Below are positions 31,301-38,375 of a stretch of DNA of 42,116 nt, piece by piece. The notes beneath the pieces are model-generated. The model was not told the DNA's origin and searched no databases. It saw only the letters and a list, made by a program, of their open reading frames with translations. How positions within the stretch are numbered: position 1 is the stretch's first letter; every line of letters begins with the position of its first letter. This DNA is from JALYXS01 sp051003795 (lineage in GTDB: Bacteria; Acidobacteriota; Terriglobia; Bryobacterales; Bryobacteraceae): contig JBPCKZ010000143.1 of the NCBI GenBank assembly GCA_051003795.1, forward strand, positions 1 to 42,116, given 5' to 3'. The translations under genes and the position numbers were made by a program.

Positions 31301-33211
31301 GTGAACTCAAATATCAAAACAATTATCTTCTGGGCGGTTCTAATTTGCGTCGCGGTTCTTCTCTGGACCGTTGTCCATTCCGGCAAGACTCCTCTTAACA
31401 AAGACCTCACTTTTACCGATTTCATCAAGCAGGTGGACGACGGGAATGTTAAGTCCGTGAGCATCACCGGCAATGAAGTGAAGGGTACGTTCGTCAACGA
31501 GAACGCCACGCTTCATACCATGATTCCGTCGAATTATCCGGATATCTACAAGCTCTTGCAGGACAAAAAAGTGGGGATCGAGATCAAGGATACGAACTCG
31601 CAGCCCTGGGTCTCGGCACTGGTCAACTTTTCGCCGTTTATCCTGCTGATTGCGTTCTGGCTTTTCATGATGCGGCAGATGCAAAGCGGCGGGAACAAGG
31701 CGCTTAGCTTCGGGAAAAGCCGCGCGCGCCTGCACTCGACGCAGCAGAAGAAAGTTACCTTCAAAGACGTTGCCGGAGTGGAAGAGGCGAAGGAAGAGCT
31801 GGAGGAAATCATCGAATTTCTGCGCGAGCCGGCTAAGTTTCAGAAATTGGGCGGGCGCATCCCGAAAGGCGTTTTGCTGATCGGCGCTCCCGGAACGGGC
31901 AAGACGCTCCTGGCCCGCGCGATCGCCGGGGAAGCCAGCGTACCGTTTTTCTCGATCTCGGGATCGGATTTCGTCGAGATGTTTGTCGGCGTCGGCGCGA
32001 GCCGCGTTCGCGACCTTTTCGAGCAGGGGAAGAAGAACGCCCCTTGCATAGTGTTTATCGACGAAATCGACGCCGTGGGCCGGCATCGCGGCGCTGGGCT
32101 CGGTGGCGGCCACGACGAGCGCGAGCAAACGTTGAACCAATTGCTGGTCGAGATGGATGGCTTCGAATCGAACGAAGGCGTAATCCTGGTGGCGGCGACG
32201 AACCGTCCCGACGTGCTCGATCCGGCGCTCCTGCGGCCGGGCAGATTCGACCGGCGCGTGGTGGTGGGGCGTCCCGACGTTGGGGGACGCGAGGCAATCC
32301 TCAAAGTCCACACCAAGAAAATTCCGCTGGGCGACGATGTCGATCTTTCCGTGCTGGCTCGCGGGACACCGGGCCTCGCGGGAGCCGATCTGGCGAATCT
32401 CGTCAACGAGTCCGCCTTGAATGCGGCAAGGCAAGGCCGCAAAGTTGTCATGATGATCGATTTCGAGGTCGCCAAGGACAAGGTCCTCATGGGCGCGGAA
32501 CGCAAGTCGATGATCTTGAGCGATGCCGAGAAGCGCAATACGGCCTATCATGAGGCGGGCCACGCTTTGGTGGCCGTCATGCTGCCGCATGCCGATCCGC
32601 TGCACAAGGTTTCCATCATTCCGCGCGGCATGGCTCTAGGCGTGACGATGCAGTTGCCGATCGACGATAAGCATTCCTATAGCAAGGATTACCTGGAAGA
32701 TCAGGTGGCGATTCTGATGGCCGGGCGCATCGCCGAAGAGCGGTATATGAAGCACATGACCACCGGCGCGGGTAACGACATCGAACGCGCGACCGAAATG
32801 GCGCGGAAAATGGTTTGCGAGTGGGGCATGAGCGAACTCGGGCCGCTGAGTTTCGGCAAGAAGGAAGAGCAGATCTTCCTCGGCAGGGAAATCGCGCAGC
32901 ACCGCGATTACAGCGAAGATACGGCGATCCGTATAGACGAGCAGGTCAAGAAACTCGTCGATCGGGGTTATGAGCGGGCGACCACGGTCATCACCGAGCA
33001 TTCGGCGGCGCTGGTGCAAATTGCCGAGATGCTGCTCGAGCGCGAAGTGCTCGACGGCGCCGAGGTTCGGCAGATCATCGAGGGCGTGCCGCTGCCGCCG
33101 CGAGCGAAAAAGCCCAAGGATTCCGAGGATCACACGCAACAGGTGATTCGCCCCGAAGGTGGACGCCGCGTACCGGGTCTTTCGGAAGGCGAGCGTCCCG
33201 CGCCCGCTTGA
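31301..33211 (+). CDS. ftsH: ATP-dependent zinc metalloprotease FtsH
   Basis: Membrane-anchored AAA+ protease of 636 residues that degrades misfolded membrane proteins and regulators. Two membrane helices (about 5-25 and 105-127) flank a periplasmic domain. The AAA module has Walker A GAPGTGKT, Walker B VFIDEID and the SRH ATNRPDVLDPALLRPGRFD. The protease domain has zinc site HEAGH (417-421) and the downstream ligand in TGAGNDIERAT. The start is GTG 31301 with GGAGG 4 nt upstream. It is followed by a HAD phosphatase after 9 nt. Confidence 0.98.
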   Translation: MNSNIKTIIFWAVLICVAVLLWTVVHSGKTPLNKDLTFTDFIKQVDDGNVKSVSITGNEVKGTFVNENATLHTMIPSNYPDIYKLLQDKKVGIEIKDTNSQPWVSALVNFSPFILLIAFWLFMMRQMQSGGNKALSFGKSRARLHSTQQKKVTFKDVAGVEEAKEELEEIIEFLREPAKFQKLGGRIPKGVLLIGAPGTGKTLLARAIAGEASVPFFSISGSDFVEMFVGVGASRVRDLFEQGKKNAPCIVFIDEIDAVGRHRGAGLGGGHDEREQTLNQLLVEMDGFESNEGVILVAATNRPDVLDPALLRPGRFDRRVVVGRPDVGGREAILKVHTKKIPLGDDVDLSVLARGTPGLAGADLANLVNESALNAARQGRKVVMMIDFEVAKDKVLMGAERKSMILSDAEKRNTAYHEAGHALVAVMLPHADPLHKVSIIPRGMALGVTMQLPIDDKHSYSKDYLEDQVAILMAGRIAEERYMKHMTTGAGNDIERATEMARKMVCEWGMSELGPLSFGKKEEQIFLGREIAQHRDYSEDTAIRIDEQVKKLVDRGYERATTVITEHSAALVQIAEMLLEREVLDGAEVRQIIEGVPLPPRAKKPKDSEDHTQQVIRPEGGRRVPGLSEGERPAPA

Positions 33212-33220
33212 TTTCCGAGC

Positions 33221-33895
33221 GTGATTCCGGCATTTCCCGTTTACCTGTTCGACATTGACGGCACGCTACTCGACTCCGCCGAAGACATTTGCGGGGCGGT
33301 CCAGCACGTATTATCGACGACTGCCGCCCGCCTCGCCTCGTTCGATTACCTCAAGAGCTTCATCGGCTTCCATCTGGACGCCTGTTTCGGCGAGTTGCTG
33401 CCGCACTACACGCGCGAGCAACTGGACGAGTTGATTCAGCAATATCGCACCACATACTGGGCACGGGAACACGAGTCCACGCGCCCATATCCGGGGGTCC
33501 CGGAAACGTTGGCGCAGTTGGGCGGCCGCAAGTCGACCGCGACCACGAAAAGCACCGCCACCACGCGGCTGGTGTTGGAAAAATTTGGGCTGCTGCGGTA
33601 TTTCGACCATGTGCAAGGCACGGATGGGTTCCCGTGCAAGCCGGAGCCGGACGTGATTGTGGCGGCGCTTCGCGCGCTGGGGGCCGATCCCGCCGAGTGC
33701 CTCTTCATCGGCGATTCCGCGGCCGACATGGAAGCCGGAAGGCGCGCGGGCGTAAAGATCTGCGCCGTCGATTACGGCTATGGCAAGATTGATGAGCTCG
33801 CCAGATGGAAGCCGGATTATTCGATTTCCGATCCACGCGAGCTATGCCGCTCCAGATCCAGCAGAAAGCGCTTCCGCTCGACGCCTCCGCCGTAG
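33221..33895 (+). CDS. HAD-superfamily phosphatase (phosphoglycolate phosphatase-like)
   Basis: The 224-residue protein has motif I DIDGT (11-15), a helical cap (about 20-90), motif III KPEPD and motif IV FIGDSAADMEAG, all in the order of Gph/PGMB-like HAD hydrolases. Family members dephosphorylate small metabolites such as 2-phosphoglycolate; the substrate here is not assigned. The GTG start at 33221 is close to the ftsH stop, so it is likely the last gene of that operon. The last 26 codons read through the 3' end of the convergent ada gene (79-nt overlap), producing an Arg/Ser-rich tail not seen in the family. Confidence 0.85.
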   Translation: MIPAFPVYLFDIDGTLLDSAEDICGAVQHVLSTTAARLASFDYLKSFIGFHLDACFGELLPHYTREQLDELIQQYRTTYWAREHESTRPYPGVPETLAQLGGRKSTATTKSTATTRLVLEKFGLLRYFDHVQGTDGFPCKPEPDVIVAALRALGADPAECLFIGDSAADMEAGRRAGVKICAVDYGYGKIDELARWKPDYSISDPRELCRSRSSRKRFRSTPPP

Positions 33896-34881
33896 CCGCC
33901 CAAATCTCCGTTCTTGCGGACCACGCGATGACACGGCACCAGAATCGCAATGCAATTCATTCCGTTCGCCCGCCCTACCGCCCGGACCGCTTGCGGCTGC
34001 CCGATCGATCGCGCGATGTCCTCATAGGAACGCACTTCGCCGTGGGGAATCCTCAAGAGTTGTTCCCAGACGGCTTTCTCGAATGCGCTGCCGTTCCGAA
34101 TCAGCGGCAACGTGAATTCCCGGCGCTTTCCCGCGAAATATTCCTTTAGCTCGGCTTCGAGCCGCTTAAGAAGAGGGTTCTCCCCGGGAACCAGCGGCTT
34201 CGATAACCGGCGCCGCAGGCTTTCCAATTCGCGTTCCAACATGCGGCGGTCGGTGAATTCGAGCAGGCAGATGCCGCCGGCGGTTGCGCCCGAAACCATG
34301 GACCCAAGCGGTGTTTCAATCCACGCGAGTTGGACGCAATCGAGCGCCGCGGCTTGTCCGGGCGGCAGGCCGAACGTCTTTTGGAAGCTCTCGCGGAAGC
34401 CGCTGTGGGATTCGTAACCGCTCTCGAAGACGGCGTCGTCGAGCGTTCCGCCTTTGCGGATGAACTCGAGCGCGCCGGAGAGCCTGCGCGCGCGGCAGTA
34501 GGCCTGGAACGTGAGCCCATAGTCTTTCAGAAACTGGCGGCGAGCGCGCGCGGGATCGATTCCCATCGAGCGCAGGTCGGCGCCGGAGATCCGCGCATTC
34601 GGAGCATGGTGCACGGTTTCGAGAAGACGCGCCATCCAGCCGGGCCGGGAGTTTGAGTTGTCGAGCGGCCGGCACCGCAGACATGCGCGATAGCCGGCGA
34701 AGAGAGCGGCTTTCGGAGAGTCGAAAAATTCGACGTTCTCCGGCCGCGGTTTTTTCGCGGGGCAGGACGGCCGGCAAAAGATACCCGTGGATTTTACCGC
34801 CGTGAAGAACACGCCATCATAGGTACGGTCGCTGTTGAAGAAGGCTCGCTCCATTTCAGTAGAGGTGATCATTAGCCTCAT
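33817..34881 (-). CDS. ada: Bifunctional Ada-type DNA alkylation repair protein/transcriptional activator
   Basis: Removes methyl groups from DNA and, when methylated, activates the adaptive response. The 354-residue protein keeps all parts: N-terminal zinc-finger domain with Cys36, Cys40, Cys67 and Cys70 (STGIFCRPSCPAKK, AGYRACLRC), of which Cys36 is the expected methylphosphotriester acceptor; an AraC-type HTH (about 95-170); a linker; and a C-terminal O6-methylguanine methyltransferase domain with PCHRV, acceptor Cys317. These positions match E. coli Ada (38/42/69/72 and 321). ATG 34872 is an alternative start with GAGG just upstream. It follows comEC by 68 nt on the same strand. Confidence 0.95.
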   Translation of the reverse strand: MRLMITSTEMERAFFNSDRTYDGVFFTAVKSTGIFCRPSCPAKKPRPENVEFFDSPKAALFAGYRACLRCRPLDNSNSRPGWMARLLETVHHAPNARISGADLRSMGIDPARARRQFLKDYGLTFQAYCRARRLSGALEFIRKGGTLDDAVFESGYESHSGFRESFQKTFGLPPGQAAALDCVQLAWIETPLGSMVSGATAGGICLLEFTDRRMLERELESLRRRLSKPLVPGENPLLKRLEAELKEYFAGKRREFTLPLIRNGSAFEKAVWEQLLRIPHGEVRSYEDIARSIGQPQAVRAVGRANGMNCIAILVPCHRVVRKNGDLGGYGGGVERKRFLLDLERHSSRGSEIE

Positions 34882-34949
34882 GATCCGGCTTTTGCGGCAT
34901 GCGCGTCCACCGGAAAAGCGACATCGAATTCAAGCGCTGAACGGCGAAA

Positions 34950-37409
34950 TCAGCGCTGCAGAAAACGCCCGTTGCCCCGAATGCTGACCAGCCCATTCTT
35001 GTCGGTTCGCAGAGTTAGAATGCGGCGCTCGGCCAAATGCTCCAGGGTTTGCTTCGCGGGATGGCCGTACGAATTCTCAAACCCGTCCGAGATCACCGCG
35101 AACGCGGGATGCACGGCGTCCAGAAATTCGGGCAGGCTTGAGGTCCGGCTGCCATGATGGCCTACCTTCAACACGTCGGTATGTTGCACCAAGCTGCCGG
35201 CGAGCAGTTCGGATTCGATCTGTTTTTCCATGTCGCCCGTCATCAGAAACGAGTTCCGGCCGTAAACCAGGCGCAGCACCAGGGAATCGTTATTTTTCGG
35301 CGTTGCCGCGGGTACATAATCGAGCGAAGGCGCCAGCACTTGAATTTTCGCCCCGCCGTAAGCGAACTGCGCGCCCGCGTGCATGGCGCGGATTGTCAGG
35401 TGGTGCGCCACCGCTTTTGCATGCAGCGCATCCCAGGACGGACTTTCCGGCGTGGCGCCGGTCCATAGTTCGCCGACATCGAAGTTGTCGAGAATGGCGG
35501 GCAGTCCCCCGATGTGGTCGTCATGCGCGTGCGAGAGCGCCACCACGTCGATGCGGCGGATGGAGCGGGTCCAAAGGTAAGGCGAAACGACATCTTCCCC
35601 GATATCGATCTTGCTCTTCGCCCGTTTTCCGAAGGTGGGGATGCCGCCGCCGTCCATGAGCAGCAGCTTGCCGTCCGGAAATGCCACCAGCACGCTATCG
35701 CCCTGGCCGACATCGATGGCCGTCATTTCGAGGATGCCGCGCCCGATTGCGGGCGCGAACGGATGCCAGACCAGGATCCCCAGGAAAACCGCAACCGCGA
35801 GAGTGCCGGACATCCGCGTCCATTTCGATCGGAACCGGATAGCCGCAAAGATAAGCGCGGCGCAAAATGCGATTGACAGCCAAAGCGGCGGCGTCGGGAT
35901 GCGCCAATTCGGCTCCATTCCGGCGTGCCACTCCACCGCGATGCGCGAACCCGTCAGCAGCCAGCCGCCGGCCACCGCGGCGTAATGCCAGCCGGTAAAG
36001 ATGGCGATGAAACCCACCGGCACCAATAATTCGAACAGCGGGAGCACCATCGCGTTTGCCGAGAGGCCGGAAAACGAGACGCGGTGGAAGTAGATCGCCA
36101 TCGGCAAGGCCAGGCCGATCTGAATCACGGCCGAGGTCAGGATCAATTCGTACAAATAGAACGCGATGCGCGCGGTGACGGAGACCAACAGGGCGCTTGC
36201 TTTGGCCGGAAGGCGAAGGCGCAGTTGAAGCGTCTCGGCAAGCAGGCGCATTTCGATACGGAACTGCGCCGCCCGCGGCGGCAGGTGCAGGTCGCGTCCG
36301 CGATCCGCGAGGCCGGATAATCCATCGACGAGCGGCCCGCACGTGGCTTCGATCAGCGGAATCGAGAATACCGCAATCAGAGCGACGGCCAGAAAGGAGA
36401 GCTGAAAGCTCGGGTCGAAAATCTGCTCGGGATCGAAGACGAGGAACAGGATGGCGACGGCCGCGAGCAGGTTGAGAATGCGGCGCTCGCGGAAAAACAG
36501 CCCGCCGAACGCGAACAGCGTCATGCCGGCGGCGGACCGGATCACCGGCGCTTGCCACCCGGTAACAAAGGCGTACAGCCACGCCGCGAGGACGGTCAGC
36601 AGCATCGCGACGCCGCGCGGGACGAAACAGACGCGCAATAGGAATAGCAGAAATGCCGCGAGCACGGCGACGTGGCTGCCCGAAATTACAATCGCGTGGA
36701 ACGTGCCGGTGGATCGGAACTGCTCGGTCCAAACCTTTTCGAGCTTGGACGATTCGCCGATCAGAATGGCTTGCATCATCCCGGTATCGTAAGAATCGCC
36801 GCGATAGAGCGTTTCGATGCGGTCGAGCGCGGCCATGCGGATCGCGAAGATCGCGCGCATGAAGCGGTTGCCGCATTCGCCGGGGATGGGCTGCACCTTC
36901 GCTCCGGCGCGCGCCGATGCGGTCCAGAAGACGTCCTGGCGCGCCAGGTAATGCACGTAATCGAACGCCCCTGGATTTTCGAAATTATGCGGGCTTCGGA
37001 CTTTCGCGTCGATCTCGATTCGTTGACCGTAGCGAAGCGCCGGGCCTTCTTCGCCTTCGCGCAAGTAGAGGTTGACGCGGACGCGCGCGCCGGGTTCCAG
37101 TTCGAGAACGAACTGCTCCCGATTCGCGGCCAGGACGGCGGGTTCGACAACGCAGCCGGCGAGGACGACGGGAGCGCCGTCCTCGGTGTTGAGGCGGGGA
37201 GGCGGGGGCGGCCGGTGCACGATGTCAATCAGGACGCCGGCTGCCAGCAGCGCGAGCAGGCAAGCGGCGCCGGAGATCCACCGGGCCCGGCGCAACACGG
37301 CGCAAATCGAAAGAAAGAGGAACGCGCCAATGGCCGCGAGACACTCGCCGCCGGCGAACGGAACCATGCGCGACAGCAGGATTCCGGCCGCGAGCGCCGC
37401 CAGCGGCAA
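34950..37409 (-). CDS. comEC: ComEC/Rec2 DNA-uptake channel protein
   Basis: Integral membrane protein of 819 residues that forms the inner-membrane DNA channel in natural transformation. Domains in order: two short N-terminal helices with a DUF4131 soluble OB-like domain (about 60-170), the multispanning competence domain with the ISGSHVAVLAAFL motif (about 225-500), and a C-terminal metallo-beta-lactamase domain with DVGQGDSVLV, SHAHDDHIGG and KVGHHGS that may degrade the non-transported strand. The start is a TTG at 37409, but typical ComEC N-termini extend upstream (REPLLLP precedes in frame, with no standard start before a TAG), so the true start may be a CTG or lost. No other competence genes are in the window. 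Confidence 0.9.
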   Translation of the reverse strand: MPLAALAAGILLSRMVPFAGGECLAAIGAFLFLSICAVLRRARWISGAACLLALLAAGVLIDIVHRPPPPPRLNTEDGAPVVLAGCVVEPAVLAANREQFVLELEPGARVRVNLYLREGEEGPALRYGQRIEIDAKVRSPHNFENPGAFDYVHYLARQDVFWTASARAGAKVQPIPGECGNRFMRAIFAIRMAALDRIETLYRGDSYDTGMMQAILIGESSKLEKVWTEQFRSTGTFHAIVISGSHVAVLAAFLLFLLRVCFVPRGVAMLLTVLAAWLYAFVTGWQAPVIRSAAGMTLFAFGGLFFRERRILNLLAAVAILFLVFDPEQIFDPSFQLSFLAVALIAVFSIPLIEATCGPLVDGLSGLADRGRDLHLPPRAAQFRIEMRLLAETLQLRLRLPAKASALLVSVTARIAFYLYELILTSAVIQIGLALPMAIYFHRVSFSGLSANAMVLPLFELLVPVGFIAIFTGWHYAAVAGGWLLTGSRIAVEWHAGMEPNWRIPTPPLWLSIAFCAALIFAAIRFRSKWTRMSGTLAVAVFLGILVWHPFAPAIGRGILEMTAIDVGQGDSVLVAFPDGKLLLMDGGGIPTFGKRAKSKIDIGEDVVSPYLWTRSIRRIDVVALSHAHDDHIGGLPAILDNFDVGELWTGATPESPSWDALHAKAVAHHLTIRAMHAGAQFAYGGAKIQVLAPSLDYVPAATPKNNDSLVLRLVYGRNSFLMTGDMEKQIESELLAGSLVQHTDVLKVGHHGSRTSSLPEFLDAVHPAFAVISDGFENSYGHPAKQTLEHLAERRILTLRTDKNGLVSIRGNGRFLQR

Positions 37410-37486
37410 AAGAAGTGGTTCGCGTAGGAGCAGAAGAAGAGAGTGGAGCTACACGGCAAGAATCTCCGTGCAAGAACGCCCTAACC

Positions 37487-37508
37487 GTGGGCTAGCTGTG
37501 GGCTAGCT
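37487..37508 (-). repeat. Perfect 11-bp tandem duplication spanning the epimerase stop codon
   Basis: On the - strand AGCTAGCCCAC occurs twice in succession; the first copy carries the in-frame AGC TAG (Ser-stop) of the isomerase gene. It resembles two other short end-of-gene duplications in this window. Confidence 0.9.
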
Positions 37509-38342
37509 GAAATTCCGCCGCAGGAACTTCACGCCCTCGAATGCAATCGATTCCGGCGTGGGCGCAATATCGCGCCATATCGATGCGGCGGCGGACAACT
37601 CCCCTAACGAAAACCCGAAGCTCTCTATGGTCAACCACCCGTCATAGCGCATGTCGCGCAAAGCCTGAAAAACGGCGGGCCACTCAACGTGCCCCGTCCC
37701 CGGAATCCCGCGATCGTTCTCGCAAGCGTGCACGTGTTTCAAGTGCTTTCCCACGGTCCGGTACGCCTTCGCAATATCCTTCTCTTCGATGTTCGCGTGA
37801 AAGGTATCGAATAGAATCCCGACATTCGGGTGATCGATCTCGTCGCAGAGCTTCACCGCGTCCTCGGCGGTGTTTAGGAAATAAGTCTCGAACCGATTCA
37901 GCGGCTCGATCGCGATCGTGACATCGTGCCTTGCCAGCACTGGACCGATCGCGCGATAACATTCCACTGCCCAGTTCCACTCATCCGCGTTCCGGCGCCG
38001 TCCCGGAAGCAGGCCCACGGGAGAATAGAGCGGTCCGGCAATGATCTTGGCGCCCACTTCAGCCGCCGATTTCACGCAATCTTCCATGTGCGCGCGGGTG
38101 CGGGCGCGAACGGCGGCATCGTCCGAGATCATGTTCAATCCGCCCGTCAGAACGGAGCAGATCGTACACTCCAGACCGTTCTCCGCAAGCCCGCGCCGGA
38201 TATCGGCAACCGCAAATTCGGAAGGCCGGAAGAGCGGGACCTCCACGCCATCGAATCCGGCCGCCTTGATCCGCGGCAAAAGCGCCAGATTCGATTTGTC
38301 GAAATTCGCCGCCCAAATGAAGGTGTTTACGCCGAACTTCAC
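37503..38342 (-). CDS. Sugar phosphate isomerase/epimerase (tagatose 3-epimerase-like TIM barrel)
   Basis: The 279-residue TIM barrel belongs to the AP-endonuclease-2-like sugar isomerase family that interconverts ketohexoses or related sugars with a divalent metal. Visible metal/catalytic residues: Glu146 in IEPLNRFET, Asp179 in GILFDTFHANIEE, His205 in VHACEN and Glu240 in LTIESFGF, the order found in D-psicose/D-tagatose 3-epimerases. The substrate is unresolved. GTG 38342 starts the typical KFGVNTFIW N-terminus. It follows the PPC-domain gene by 31 nt and probably shares its operon. Confidence 0.88.
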   Translation of the reverse strand: MKFGVNTFIWAANFDKSNLALLPRIKAAGFDGVEVPLFRPSEFAVADIRRGLAENGLECTICSVLTGGLNMISDDAAVRARTRAHMEDCVKSAAEVGAKIIAGPLYSPVGLLPGRRRNADEWNWAVECYRAIGPVLARHDVTIAIEPLNRFETYFLNTAEDAVKLCDEIDHPNVGILFDTFHANIEEKDIAKAYRTVGKHLKHVHACENDRGIPGTGHVEWPAVFQALRDMRYDGWLTIESFGFSLGELSAAASIWRDIAPTPESIAFEGVKFLRRNFS

Positions 38343-38351
38343 GTTGTTTTA

Positions 38352-38375
38352 ACTTGGGGCATCACTTGGCGCATC
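38352..38375 (-). repeat. 12-bp tandem duplication spanning the PPC-protein stop codon
   Basis: On the + strand ACTTGGGGCATC (38352-38363) and ACTTGGCGCATC (38364-38375), followed by a partial third ACTT. On the coding strand the unit is GATGCGCCAAGT/GATGCCCCAAGT and includes the TGA stop context AAGTGATGC. Confidence 0.8.

Noticed and set aside
33530..33565. Apparent duplication KSTATT-KSTATT in the HAD phosphatase
   Set aside because: The two copies differ at several synonymous positions, and this Thr/Ser-rich stretch is the normal motif II region of the family.
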